Positions 1 through 10,880 of a stretch of DNA of 64,000 nt are shown here, one piece after another. Source of the stretch: CAZCEC01 sp964497615 (GTDB lineage: Bacteria > Chloroflexota > Anaerolineae > Anaerolineales > UBA6663). Made by a program: the position numbers and the translations under genes. The notes under the pieces were generated by a model. It saw only the letters and a list, made by a program, of their open reading frames with translations. It searched no databases and was not told where the DNA came from. The first letter of the stretch is position 1, and every line of letters begins with the position of its first letter. The stretch spans positions 75,423 through 139,422 of the forward strand of contig CAZCEC010000006.1 of the NCBI GenBank assembly GCA_964497615.1, written 5' to 3'.

Positions 1-225
1 CCTGGCCGAGTGGCCGCTGTAGCCGCGCCGTTCGCCCAGCCGCCCGTTATGGACCCGCTCGCGCCCGGCCCGGGCTCCGAGACCTTTAGCCCCATCACGG
101 TCCACATGACGGATTCGATTGGGGCCATCTTCCTGGGGCTCATGGCCCTGGCGCTGCTGGCCGCTCTGCTGCGGTGTCAGGCCCGCCTGCGCGCCCTCAC
201 CCAGGCACTGTCCCCCCGCTCGTAG
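1..225 (+). CDS. C-terminal part of a small membrane protein (partial)
   Basis: The reading frame is open from the first base of the window and stops at TAG 223-225, so the gene probably begins upstream; a GTG at 10 is the only evident internal start. The C-terminal part has one hydrophobic helix (GAIFLGLMALALLAALL) followed by a short basic tail rich in Arg. No family is recognised. It converges on secA, and a bidirectional hairpin terminator separates the two genes. Coding status rests only on the open frame, the membrane helix and the terminator placement. Confidence 0.35.
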   Translation, partial: PGRVAAVAAPFAQPPVMDPLAPGPGSETFSPITVHMTDSIGAIFLGLMALALLAALLRCQARLRALTQALSPRS

Positions 226-246
226 CCGCACCGGCGCATTAACGAA

Positions 247-282
247 CCTGGCGCTCACGCACTGCTGTGCGTGAGCGCCAGG
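247..282. terminator. Bidirectional hairpin terminator
   Basis: A perfect 16-bp stem (arms 247-262 and 267-282) closes a TGCT loop. It lies between two convergent genes, the partial membrane protein and secA. The downstream T tracts are weak on both strands, so efficiency is uncertain. Confidence 0.7.
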
Positions 283-2220
283 CGGGTTTGATTCTGGCAG
301 CCAGCTTAATGCCGCCGCCGCCGCCGTTTGCCGCCGCCGGTGGCCGGCGCGGCCGCCGCGCCAACGGGGGCCTGCTCGGCGGCGTGGTCCGCGTCCCAAT
401 GGCAGTCCTTGTATTTCTTGCCCGACCCGCACCAGCAGCGTTCGTTGCGGCCCAGGTTGGCGGCCTCAGGCGGGCGGGTGGCGGGCGCGCCGCCGTTGCC
501 CGGAATGGCTGGGGCGGCCGCCGCGGCCGGCGCGGCTGTGCGTCCTGCCGCCGGGGCATCCGTGCGCGGGCGATAGGTGAACGCCCGCACCACCACCCCC
601 GCGCGCATGTTGACCAGCAGTTCCTGGAACATGTCGTAGGCGCGGCTCTTGTAGGCCACCAGCGGGTCGCGCTGAGCATAGGCTTCCAGCCCCACCGAGG
701 TGCGCAGCGCCTCCACCGACGTCAGGTAGTCCACCCACAAATTGCCGATCACTTGCAGCATGATCTGCCGCAGCAGTTGGTTGACGGTGGCGCGGCCCAG
801 CGCGCGGCGGGCGGCAGGGCGCGCCTCGGCGGGCAGTTCGCCCAGGGTGTTGGCCGCGGATAGCGCCGCCGCCACCTCCGGCTCGGCCTCCAGGGCGGCG
901 CGCAGGCTGGCGGGCGTTTCGGCGGCCCGCAACCCGCCCAGCCGGCGGAACTCGGCTTCGCCCCACATCTGGTGCAGCGCCTCCAATGCGCCGCGCAGGT
1001 GGTCGCGGATCTCTTGCTTGAGGTCCGCGACCGTCCAGTCGCTCACCATCTCGCCCGCCACGTGGAAGTAGTTCAGGCGCTGGGTGCGCATCGAGACCTT
1101 GCGGTGGGTCTTCTGGTCGAAACCCGTCACCGAGCCAATGGCCATGCTGATCAGCGCCCGCGACAGTTGATCGCGGGTGGGGTTGGCCGGCAGGTGCTGC
1201 TTGAGCTCGCGCTCGATCTCGCCCAGGCTGCGCTCGGCCTTGGTGCGGTGACTCTGCTCGGCGGCCTCCACTAATTGCTTCCGCACCACGTCCCAGTCTT
1301 CATCAGCCTTGAACTCGCGCGGCAGGCCCAGGGGCGCCCCCAGCCGGCGCTCCACGGTGCCCACCAGCCCCGCCCGCATCCGGGCGGCGGTGGCGCTTTC
1401 AGCCAGGCGCCCCAGTTCCTTCTTGAACCGGGCGTAGTCGAAGTTCTTCTGCTCGTTGGCGCTCAGGCTGAAGTTGACGCCCAACACTTCCGACACCACC
1501 TGCGTGGCGGCGCGCGGGTCCACGTCCTTGCCCGTCTCCTGGGCCTCGTTCTCCAGCCCTTCCAGGGCCAGTTCCACCTCGGCCCGCTTGGACTTCACCT
1601 GCGCCTCCAGCCGCTCCTCCACCTGGTCGGCCTGGGTTTCCACTGCGTCCAGCAGGTGGGCGCGCTCGGTCTCCAGCGCCTGCCGGGCCAGCGCCAGCAG
1701 CGCCGTTGGCTTATCGGCCTCGTCTTCCAGGTCGCGCAATAGAATCTCAAGCAGGTAGGAGGGGTAGATCGTTTCCGGGTCTACCGGCAGGGAAGGCTGC
1801 GCTTCTTCCAGCCAGGCCAGCAGCTTCCAGCGGCCCTCGCTGTCCGCCCCGGCGGCGTCCACCCGCTGATTGACCTCGGCTTCCATCATCTCCAGGAAGT
1901 CGTCGGTGACGTCCTCCTTGATGAAGATGCGGTCGCGCTGGCCGTAGATGCGGTTGCGCTGGGTGTTGAGCACATCGTCGTACTCGAGCAGGTGCTTGCG
2001 CACGTCGAAGTTGTAGCCTTCCACGCGCGACTGGGCCTGTTCGATGGTGCGGTTCACCAGCCCGGCCTGGATGGGCACGGTGTCGTCAATCTTTAGCCGC
2101 TGCATCAGGTCAGACACGTTCTGCCCGGCGAAGCGCCGCATCAGCTCGTCTTCCAGCGAGAGGTAGAACTGCGACGAGCCAGGGTCGCCCTGGCGGGCGG
2201 CGCGGCCGCGCAACTGGTTG

Positions 2221-4479
<2,259 letters not shown>

Positions 4480-4517
4480 GGGCTACCTTGAGAACCAATC
4501 AACCGTTTGGAGCGAGG

Positions 4518-4523
4518 ATTATA
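4518..4523 (-). promoter_or_regulatory. Extended -10 promoter of secA
   Basis: On the minus strand a TATAAT preceded by TG and one base (extended -10) lies 38 nt upstream of the secA start. No good -35 box is present, as is common for extended -10 promoters. Confidence 0.5.
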
Positions 4524-4592
4524 ACATGCGGGCATCGGGTGTTTGCTGATCTCCTCGAGCGCTTGGCCATCACTGGCCAGCAGCAGATAACA

Positions 4593-4638
4593 AAGCGCCC
4601 GGAAGTCGTTGCGCGTGGTAACGACGTCCCGGGCGCTT
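4593..4638 (-). terminator. Terminator of the downstream-facing lipoprotein gene
   Basis: Arms 4593-4610 and 4620-4638 form a long stem with one small mismatch region. On the minus strand the hairpin is followed by a T-rich stretch (CTTTGTTAT). It lies 27 nt past the stop of the lipoprotein gene that ends at 4665. Confidence 0.75.
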
Positions 4639-4664
4639 CGGTTCAGACTTCTTACTTCCAGCGG

Positions 4665-6062
4665 CTAGTTTTTCACGTCCATATACGCCTGCAGGCTCAG
4701 CCCGCCCGCCAGCAGCACCGGGTCGCTCCCCAGCGCCTGCCGGTACAGCGACCACACGTCGCCGCCGCCGATGATGCCCAAGAAGACCACGCTCGTGCCG
4801 CTCTCCCACTCCAGGTCGCGCAGGGCGGTCAGGCCCGCCGCCAGGGGCGTCACCGTCTCGACGGTGGTGGCGGTGGCGAAGAGTTGCCCGGTGACGCCGT
4901 CAGGGAACAGGGTGTAGGCGAACTGCGCCGAGTCTGGGGACCAACCCCAGCCCTGCCGGCCCTGATCGGGCCCCACGGCGGTGTCGCCGAAGCCGCCTTC
5001 GGCCAGGAATTGCAGGGTGTGCATCACGTCGCCGCTGCCGTCCGCCATCCCCAGTGAGTACACCGCATACTGCCCGTTGGGCGAGAAGAACGGCGGGTTG
5101 ATGGCCCCGCCAAAGACGGTGTTGGCCGCCACTGTGCCCAGGGGCGACACCGTGCCGTCCACCGCCACCCGGTAGAGCGCCGTGCTCACGTCCGCCGCCA
5201 TCGGGTCGGGGGATGGGATGGACACGCTGAAGTACGTGCCGTCCGCCGCCCACTGCGGGCGCGGCCGATACTGGTATTCGCTGTAGGTGATGATGGACGG
5301 GAAGGTGATGACATTCTGGCGGTAGTTTGTGCCGTCGGCGTTCACCAGGTCCAGCCCTTCCGGCCGCGAGAGGGCGATATTCACGCCATCGGGCGAGGCG
5401 GCAAAGGCCCCGGCCGCACCCGCGGGCAGCACCGGCGCCAGCGCCCCGCTGTCGGCGTTCACCGTCCACAGGTCGCGATTGATGTACTCGCCCGGCCCCA
5501 CCGGCCCGCCGGTGAACATGAAACGGGTGTCGAAGGCCAGGGTGTGCGTGCCGGCCAGCCACTCATAGTGCCCCGGCGAGTTCACCAGGGTCGCATCGGG
5601 GTTGGGAATTTGGTCCGCCCCCACCAGCAGGCGCGCATCGCCGCCGGCCGCGCTCACCACCCACAACTGGCTGATGCCCTCCGACACTTCGACGCTATAG
5701 GCCACCAGGGCCCCATCGGGCGAGATGAGCGGGCTGAAGGGCCGGTTGCCGGTCGCCAGCACCCGCGGCGTGCCATCCGCCCCCAGGCAGGTGACGCTGC
5801 CCGCGCCGGTCTCAAAGACAAAGTCGCTATAGGCTACCACGCACGCAAACGGCTCGGGCGTGTTGGTGGGCGGCGGCACGGTGTCGGTCGGCGCCGGGGG
5901 TGGGGTCTCGGTGGCTGGCGGCAGGGTGGGGGCCAGCGCCGTCAGGGTCGCGGCGGCGGAAGTCTCGATGCCGCCGGGGATTTCGGTGGGCTGGCTGGGG
6001 ATAACGGCGCAGGCCAGGGCTGCGAGTGCAAGTCCAACTAGAGGCGATAATCTGCGAAACAT
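4665..6062 (-). CDS. Lipoprotein with a WD40/TolB-like beta-propeller
   Basis: A 465-residue secreted protein. The N-terminus has Arg residues, a hydrophobic stretch and a lipobox ending in ALAC (Cys about residue 18), then a Pro/Thr-rich linker (about 30-75) that would tether it outside the membrane. The rest is built from repeated blades with motifs such as FSPLISPDGALVAYSV, FAASPDGVNIALS and WSPDSAQFAYTLF, typical of PD40/TolB-type propellers. A good ribosome-binding site (AAAGGA) precedes ATG 6062. The ligand or partner is unknown. Similar lipoproteins occur at 28292-29746 and at the right end of the window, so this is a multi-copy surface-protein theme in this genome. Confidence 0.7.
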   Translation of the reverse strand: MFRRLSPLVGLALAALACAVIPSQPTEIPGGIETSAAATLTALAPTLPPATETPPPAPTDTVPPPTNTPEPFACVVAYSDFVFETGAGSVTCLGADGTPRVLATGNRPFSPLISPDGALVAYSVEVSEGISQLWVVSAAGGDARLLVGADQIPNPDATLVNSPGHYEWLAGTHTLAFDTRFMFTGGPVGPGEYINRDLWTVNADSGALAPVLPAGAAGAFAASPDGVNIALSRPEGLDLVNADGTNYRQNVITFPSIITYSEYQYRPRPQWAADGTYFSVSIPSPDPMAADVSTALYRVAVDGTVSPLGTVAANTVFGGAINPPFFSPNGQYAVYSLGMADGSGDVMHTLQFLAEGGFGDTAVGPDQGRQGWGWSPDSAQFAYTLFPDGVTGQLFATATTVETVTPLAAGLTALRDLEWESGTSVVFLGIIGGGDVWSLYRQALGSDPVLLAGGLSLQAYMDVKN

Positions 6063-6159
6063 TCGTGTCGTCCTTTATGCCGTTTCCGGCAAAAACAAAA
6101 TGCGTGCGAAAATGTGCCGCACGCTCATCTATTCCAACCCGTCACCACTCTTGTTGAAA

Positions 6160-6165
6160 ATTATA
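6160..6165 (-). promoter_or_regulatory. -10 box for the minus-strand lipoprotein gene
   Basis: TATAAT on the minus strand, about 98 nt upstream of the start at 6062. A weak TTCAGT lies 17 nt further up. The intergenic region also holds the divergent promoter at 6216. Confidence 0.4.
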
Positions 6166-6215
6166 GCATAGGGAAAACGGTGACTGAACGCCATGTGCTA
6201 TCAGCCAGCCCAAGC

Positions 6216-6221
6216 TACAAT
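6216..6221 (+). promoter_or_regulatory. -10 box of a probable leaderless transcript
   Basis: TACAAT ends 7 nt before the chosen ATG at 6229, so transcription would start at or next to the start codon. No ribosome-binding site precedes the ATG. No clear -35 box is visible. Confidence 0.45.
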
Positions 6222-6228
6222 AGCGCGT

Positions 6229-7095
6229 ATGCTTAGCTTGCCGACCCGCTGGGCGCAGTCTGGCGTGATTCTCATCCTGGGCCTTGCCACCGCCGCTTGC
6301 GCTATGAACCCAAAACCAGGGGCGAGCGGCTTATCACAGCAGCCAGCCGCTACACTCACACCTGCCGTTCCCACGGCCATCCCAACATTGCCCAGCAACG
6401 TATTGGCCCAGCCCATTCCGACGAGCACCCCCAGTCGCGCCGAGCTGGCTGCCGAGGTGTTAGCGCTTAATGAAAGAGTAGCCGGACAAATGCTATCTGG
6501 CCCAGGCTGGCTGCACATGATGGTCGCGATTGACGATACTCGCTCTTACTCCGCCGGCGACTTGCCCGATGGCACGCCAATCCCCGAAGACTTTAGCCAA
6601 GACGCTTGGTATCTACTTGATGACGAACTGCACATCATTGCTGCGACGAGCCAGATGCTTAATGAGGCAGGTCAATCAGTACAAGACAGTGTTTTGTTTG
6701 GCGCACTTTGGCGCAACCTGACATTCGGGATTGAAACCGCGGCTTCTGACCCTACAATCAAGTTTGATTTAGGCTATGCCAGCCAATGGCTGTTGGATAC
6801 CCGCTTCCCTGTAGATGTGGCTCGATCCGAGCACACTGCGGCCGATGGCCGGCGCACGCTGTTGTATTCCGCGCGCGAGATGAATTCGACGACCTACGCG
6901 GAGTATACCGCCGTGGAAGAGCGCGCCAGCTTTGACGCCGAAACCGGCCGGCTGCTGGCCGTCGAACGTTACGGCCTGAGTGACCTCGGCGAATGGCAGT
7001 TTATCCAGAGCGCCACGTATGTCGTCCTTGAGCGTGTCCCCGAGCCTTCCGCCCACGTCCTTGATCTGCTGATCGCCGCTGGTTGGCAGCCGTAA
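6229..7095 (+). CDS. Putative lipoprotein, function unknown
   Basis: A 288-residue exported protein. ATG 6229 is preferred over the upstream ATG 6193 because it directly begins a signal peptide (MLSLPTRWAQSG, then VILILGLATAAC) whose lipobox ends in Cys. A Pro/Thr/Ser-rich spacer follows, then a domain of about 220 residues containing WYLLDDELHI and YTAVEERASFDAETGRLLAVE. The layout suggests an outer-surface lipoprotein with a beta-rich domain resembling LolA/LppX-like folds, but no family was recognised with confidence. The gene is monocistronic, between a probable leaderless promoter and a strong bidirectional terminator. Confidence 0.65.
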   Translation: MLSLPTRWAQSGVILILGLATAACAMNPKPGASGLSQQPAATLTPAVPTAIPTLPSNVLAQPIPTSTPSRAELAAEVLALNERVAGQMLSGPGWLHMMVAIDDTRSYSAGDLPDGTPIPEDFSQDAWYLLDDELHIIAATSQMLNEAGQSVQDSVLFGALWRNLTFGIETAASDPTIKFDLGYASQWLLDTRFPVDVARSEHTAADGRRTLLYSAREMNSTTYAEYTAVEERASFDAETGRLLAVERYGLSDLGEWQFIQSATYVVLERVPEPSAHVLDLLIAAGWQP

Positions 7096-7109
7096 CCATC
7101 GCGTAAAGC

Positions 7110-7136
7110 AAAGAGGCCGGCTAGACCGGCCTCTTT
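7110..7136. terminator. Bidirectional intrinsic terminator
   Basis: An 11-bp perfect stem (arms 7110-7120 and 7126-7136) with a CTAGA loop sits between the converging lipoprotein gene and prs. On the plus strand it is followed by a T-rich run. Confidence 0.85.
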
Positions 7137-7155
7137 CTATTTCTCTTTCTCTGCT

Positions 7156-8133
7156 CTACTCGTTGAACATCTCGCCCACGCTGCGCCCTTCGTGCGCGCG
7201 CCGGATGACCTCGCCCAGCAGCGGCGCCACCGACAGCACCTTCAGGTTGGGCAGCCGCTTTTCGGGCGGCACCGGCACCGTGTCGGTGGTCACGATCTCG
7301 CGGATGGGCAGGGCGCCCAGCCGCTCCACGGCCGGGTGCGAGAAGATGGGGTGGACGAACGACAGGTACACATCGCGGGCGCCGTGAGCCTTGACGATCT
7401 CCACCGCTTGGCACACTGACCCGCCCGTGTCCACTTCGTCGTCCACGATAACGACATCGCGGCCCTGTACATCGCCGATCACGGTCATGGCCTGCGCCTG
7501 GGCGTCGTTGCCGGTGCGGCGCTTCTCGATGAAGGCCATGCTGGCCCCCAGCCGCGCGGCGAAGTTGCGGCCCTTCTTGGCGAAACCCAGGTCGGCGGTG
7601 ACGATGACGGGATTGACCAACTCGGCGCGCTTGTCCACAAAGTAGGCGCTGAGGATGTGAAAGGCGGTCAGCACGTCGCCGGGGATGGAGAAGAAACCCT
7701 GGATCTGCCCGGCGTGCAGGTCCATGGTGATGTAGCGGTCGGCCCCGGCCACCTCGATCATATCGGCCACCAGCCGGGCGGTGATGGGCACGCGCGGCTG
7801 ATCTTTCTTGTCGGACCGGGCATAGCACAGGTAGGGCACCACCGCCGTGATGCGCGCCGCCGAATCCAGCTTCAGGGTCTGGATGGTGATGAGCAGTTCC
7901 AGCAAATTGTCGCTCACCGGCGAGGAGGTGGTCTGGATGACGTACACATCCTGCCCGCGCACGCTGTTGTGCAGCCGCACGAAAATGTTCTCGTTGGGGA
8001 ATTTGATGATGTCGCGCCCGCCCAGCGGCGCGCCCAGGTAGCGGGCGATCTCGGTGGACAGCTCCGGGCAGGCCGTGCCGCTGAACAGCTTGATGTCGCC
8101 GTACATTCCGGTATCGCGATGGTGAGGGGGCAT
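7156..8133 (-). CDS. prs: Ribose-phosphate pyrophosphokinase (PRPP synthetase)
   Basis: Makes 5-phosphoribosyl pyrophosphate from ribose 5-phosphate and ATP, feeding nucleotide, histidine and tryptophan synthesis. The sequence has the family features in order: KLFSGTACPELSTEIARYLG at the N-terminus, RYITMDLHAGQIQGFF, and the PRPP-binding loop DVVIVDDEVDTGGS. Length (about 320 residues) is normal for class I enzymes. The start could be ATG 8133 or, more likely by homology, ATG 8106 (MYGDIKLFSG). The gene stands alone on the minus strand between a terminator and an acetyltransferase gene. Confidence 0.93.
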   Translation of the reverse strand: MPPHHRDTGMYGDIKLFSGTACPELSTEIARYLGAPLGGRDIIKFPNENIFVRLHNSVRGQDVYVIQTTSSPVSDNLLELLITIQTLKLDSAARITAVVPYLCYARSDKKDQPRVPITARLVADMIEVAGADRYITMDLHAGQIQGFFSIPGDVLTAFHILSAYFVDKRAELVNPVIVTADLGFAKKGRNFAARLGASMAFIEKRRTGNDAQAQAMTVIGDVQGRDVVIVDDEVDTGGSVCQAVEIVKAHGARDVYLSFVHPIFSHPAVERLGALPIREIVTTDTVPVPPEKRLPNLKVLSVAPLLGEVIRRAHEGRSVGEMFNE

Positions 8134-8224
8134 GTTATGCGCTGCCTGATCTGTCTCGTTTTGGGCCCGAGGCCTGCCCAGGACCGGGACTGCCCGCCTG
8201 GCAGGCTCGTTCGCCGCTTCGGGG

Positions 8225-8779
8225 CTAGGCGAGGGTGGGCACGGCCCAGTCGCTCCGCAGCAGCCCCATCAGCAGGGTATCACGATAGGCGCCATTGGAG
8301 AAACTGTCCTGCCGCAGCCGGCCCTCGTGCTGGAACCCCACCTTCTCGTAGCAGCGGATGGCGCGCGTGTTGTCCGCGAACACCCGCAGGAAGAGGCGGT
8401 GCAGGTTGAGGGTGTTGAAGCCCCAGCCGGCCAGGGTCGCCACGGTGTCGGTGCCGTAGCCCCGGTTCCAGTAGTCGCGCGAGCCGATGATGATGCCCAG
8501 TTCCGCGTTGCGGTCGCGCCAACTGATTTCGTGCAGCCCGGCGCTGCCGATGTGGACCCACGGCCCCACCGCCATGTCGTCCGGCTGTGCGTCAATGGCC
8601 CACGTCTGCGTGTCGCCGGCCTGCATATTGCGCTCGAACCACTTCTCCTCCTGGGCCTGGCTCACCGGCAGGTAGTGCGCCAGGTTGGCGCGCACGTCCG
8701 GGTCGGAGAACCACTTGACGTAGCGGGGCAGGTCGTCCTTTTCAACCGGGCGCAGGCGAATGCGTTGGCCGAGGATCAT
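8225..8779 (-). CDS. GNAT family N-acetyltransferase
   Basis: A 184-residue acetyltransferase of the RimJ/RimL type. It begins MILGQRIRLRPVEKDDLPRY and contains the acetyl-CoA-binding block around RDYWNRGYGTDTVATL and the C-terminal RAIRCYEKVGFQHEGRLR motif typical of enzymes that acetylate protein N-termini or small amines. ATG 8779 overlaps the stop of meaB by 4 bp (ATGA), indicating translational coupling; longer upstream starts lie inside meaB and are rejected. Substrate unknown. Confidence 0.85.
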   Translation of the reverse strand: MILGQRIRLRPVEKDDLPRYVKWFSDPDVRANLAHYLPVSQAQEEKWFERNMQAGDTQTWAIDAQPDDMAVGPWVHIGSAGLHEISWRDRNAELGIIIGSRDYWNRGYGTDTVATLAGWGFNTLNLHRLFLRVFADNTRAIRCYEKVGFQHEGRLRQDSFSNGAYRDTLLMGLLRSDWAVPTLA

Positions 8780-9828
8780 GGTTCCAGGCTCCTTTGATAG
8801 ATGGCGTTCACCAATTCCCGGGCGGCGCTCCCCGGGTCCTGCTGACGCGCTGCCACCCGTTCCAGGGTGCGGGCCAGCGCCGCCGGGCCCACCCGGTGGC
8901 GCAGGTCCGCCAGCAGATAGTCGCGCAGCCGCGCCTCCAGCTCGTGGGCCAGCCGCTCGCGCTCGCGCCGGCGCAATTCGCCGCTGGTCTCCAGGTGCGT
9001 GCGATGCCGGTCCAGGGCTTCCAGCAGCGCTTCCAGCCCTTCGCCCTTCACCGCCACCGTGGACACAATCGGCGGGACCCACGCTTCGTCCGGCGTCTCC
9101 GGCGCTTCCACTGACTCTGGCCCATGTCCGCGGCCAGCGTGCGCCCCGTCCGCGTTGGTCCAGCGGCGGGCGGCGGGGTGCGCCAGGTCCAGCGAGGCTC
9201 GCAGGGCGCGGCGCGCGGCTTCCGCGCCCGGCTGGTCGGCCTTGTTCACCACCAGGATGTCGGCCGCTTCCAGCAGGCCGGCCTTGATGGCCTGCACATC
9301 GTCGCCCAGGCCCGGCGCTTCGACAACGACGGTGGTGTGGGCGGCGCGGGCAATGTCCACCTCGCTCTGGCCCGCGCCCACCGTCTCGATCAGGACGACG
9401 TCGTAGCCGGCCGCGTCGAGCACATTGACCACATCCGCCGTCGTCCGCGCCAGTCCGCCCAGCGTGCCGCGGCTGGCCATGGACCGGATGAAGATGCCGG
9501 GGTCGCCGGCCAGGTCGCGCATGCGAATGCGGTCGCCCAGGATGGCGCCGCCGGTGAAAGGGCTGCTGGGGTCCACTGCCACAATCGCCACGGTCGCGGG
9601 CGCGCGGCCGGCCCCATCGCCCTGCCGCAGCCGCTTGGCGAGTTCATTTACCAGGCTGCTCTTGCCGCTGCCGGGCGGTCCCGTAATGCCCACCCGGCGC
9701 GCGCGGCCCGTATGCGCGAACAGGGTTCTCAGCGCCTGGCCGGCCGCCTCGGTGCCATTCTCCACCTGCGTCAGCAGGCGCGCCAGCGCCCGCCGGTCGC
9801 CAGCCAGAATCGCGGACGGATCGATCAT
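8776..9828 (-). CDS. meaB: Methylmalonyl-CoA mutase-associated GTPase MeaB
   Basis: A 350-residue G3E-family GTPase that protects and reloads B12-dependent methylmalonyl-CoA mutase. Visible motifs are the P-loop GPPGSGKSS near residue 51, VDPSSPF, the Switch/Walker B region DVVLIETVGAGQSEVD, and NKAD for guanine recognition. The C-terminal helix supports dimerisation in this family. It lies 7 nt downstream of the B12-binding mutase subunit, and its stop overlaps the GNAT start, so the three genes form one unit. An insert between NKAD and the C-terminal region (about residues 210-240) is low-complexity and lineage-specific. Confidence 0.92.
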   Translation of the reverse strand: MIDPSAILAGDRRALARLLTQVENGTEAAGQALRTLFAHTGRARRVGITGPPGSGKSSLVNELAKRLRQGDGAGRAPATVAIVAVDPSSPFTGGAILGDRIRMRDLAGDPGIFIRSMASRGTLGGLARTTADVVNVLDAAGYDVVLIETVGAGQSEVDIARAAHTTVVVEAPGLGDDVQAIKAGLLEAADILVVNKADQPGAEAARRALRASLDLAHPAARRWTNADGAHAGRGHGPESVEAPETPDEAWVPPIVSTVAVKGEGLEALLEALDRHRTHLETSGELRRRERERLAHELEARLRDYLLADLRHRVGPAALARTLERVAARQQDPGSAARELVNAIYQRSLEP

Positions 9829-9835
9829 CCGGCCC

Positions 9836-10279
9836 TCAGCGATCGGTCCCGGTCGCCGGTCGTCCGTCGTCGGTCGTCGCCGTTACGCTCGTCCGCACGG
9901 CTGCGATGATGCTCTCCGTGCTGGCCCCCGGCCCAAAGATGCCGGCCACGCCCATCTGCTTGAGCACCGGCACATCTTCGTCGGGGATGATGCCGCCCAG
10001 GAACAGCCGCACGTCGTCCAGCCCGTTGGCGCGCAGCAGCTCCAGCACGCGCGGCACGAGCGCCATGTGCGCGCCCGACAGGATGGATAGCCCCACCACC
10101 GCCACGTCTTCCTGCAGCGCGGCCTCGGCGATCATCTCGGGCGTCTGCCGCAGGCCGGTGTAGATCACTTCCATCCCGGCGTCGCGCAGCGCACGGGCAA
10201 TTACCTTGGCGCCCCGGTCGTGTCCGTCCAGGCCGGGTTTGGCCACCAGCACGCGGATTTTGGTTTCAGTTTCAGGCAT
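9836..10279 (-). CDS. Methylmalonyl-CoA mutase B12-binding (small) subunit
   Basis: A 147-residue stand-alone cobalamin-binding domain. It shows the base-off B12 motif DGHDRG (DxHxxG), the GLSILSGAH strand-loop and LFLGGIIPDEDV, all typical of the C-terminal domain of methylmalonyl-CoA mutase. In split enzymes it pairs with a separate large catalytic subunit, which is not in this window. The last 12 or so residues come from a low-complexity CGTC-type repeat. It is the first gene of the unit with meaB; a TATAAT lies 35 nt upstream. Confidence 0.9.
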   Translation of the reverse strand: MPETETKIRVLVAKPGLDGHDRGAKVIARALRDAGMEVIYTGLRQTPEMIAEAALQEDVAVVGLSILSGAHMALVPRVLELLRANGLDDVRLFLGGIIPDEDVPVLKQMGVAGIFGPGASTESIIAAVRTSVTATTDDGRPATGTDR

Positions 10280-10314
10280 GGGCGTTGGCTTTGGATGATG
10301 TCGGAACTCTTGCG

Positions 10315-10320
10315 ATTATA
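10315..10320 (-). promoter_or_regulatory. -10 box of the mutase subunit-meaB-GNAT unit
   Basis: TATAAT on the minus strand, 35 nt upstream of the start at 10279. No convincing -35 element. Confidence 0.45.
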
Positions 10321-10396
10321 CCGCAGCGCGGCTGATCGAGCCGCCCAGCAGCGGCAGCGCCGCACCCCGGCCGGCCCGGGGTGGGGTGCGCAGCGC

Positions 10397-10441
10397 TTGA
10401 CGCCGGCCGGTGCTGCCATATACTCAGCCCTGACTCGTCAG
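10397..10441 (+). promoter_or_regulatory. Promoter with palindromic operator ahead of the decayed padR
   Basis: TTGACG (10397-10402), a 16-nt spacer and TATACT (10419-10424) form a good sigma-A-type promoter. A palindrome (CTGAC, two bases, GTCAG; 10430-10441) covers the predicted start point, as expected for an autoregulated repressor gene. Confidence 0.55.
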
Positions 10442-10443
10442 AC

Positions 10444-10827
10444 ATGACCAAACTAATCAGGCAAACGCCCCAGCCGGCGGGTCTTCAGCCGGACCGCAAC
10501 TGGCGAGGACCAGTGCCAGCAGTTGCTCCGCGCCAACTTGAGCGCCTGGCTGACGGCCTACTTTCCAGGCGACGCCGGCCTGGCGTTTGTTGACACGCTG
10601 CCCGCGGCTGAGGCTCACGCGCGCTTGCTTGTCCGCCGCACCGCGCTCGAGACCGCCCTGGCCGCCGCCCGGGCGTGCCCGACCATGGCGGCAGCCTGCA
10701 GTGGGTCAGTGAGCATCAGATCCACCACCTTAGCGCCGAACTGGCCTGGCTCGACAGCCGCCTGGCGAAACTGGCGGCCCGCCGTGCCAGGCGCAAGCCT
10801 GCGCGGGCGCCGCGCCCCAAAGCCTGA
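10444..10827 (+). pseudogene. Remnant of a PadR-like transcriptional regulator
   Basis: No intact frame covers this region, but two frames carry coding-like protein. One gives RPSRRVFSRTATGED (the wing end of a PadR winged helix) and a helical region LSAWLTAYFPGDAGLAF. After about 10671 another frame gives LQWVSEHQIHHLSAELAWLD and ends at TGA 10825-10827. The joined product looks like the C-terminal half of a PadR regulator. The DNA-binding N-terminal domain is missing between ATG 10444 and about 10470, and there is a further frameshift. Its promoter and operator remain. PadR assignment is inference from pattern; the adjacent MFS exporter fits a former regulatory target. Confidence 0.4.
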
Positions 10828-10880
10828 CCCAGCGCCGCCAGCCTGGCAGGACCAACTGACCCTTTGGATAGACCGGACCT

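Noticed and set aside
9838..9885. CGTC-rich stretch at the end of the B12-binding subunit gene as a mobile element
   Set aside because: Too short and only low-complexity; it merely extends the C-terminus by about a dozen residues.
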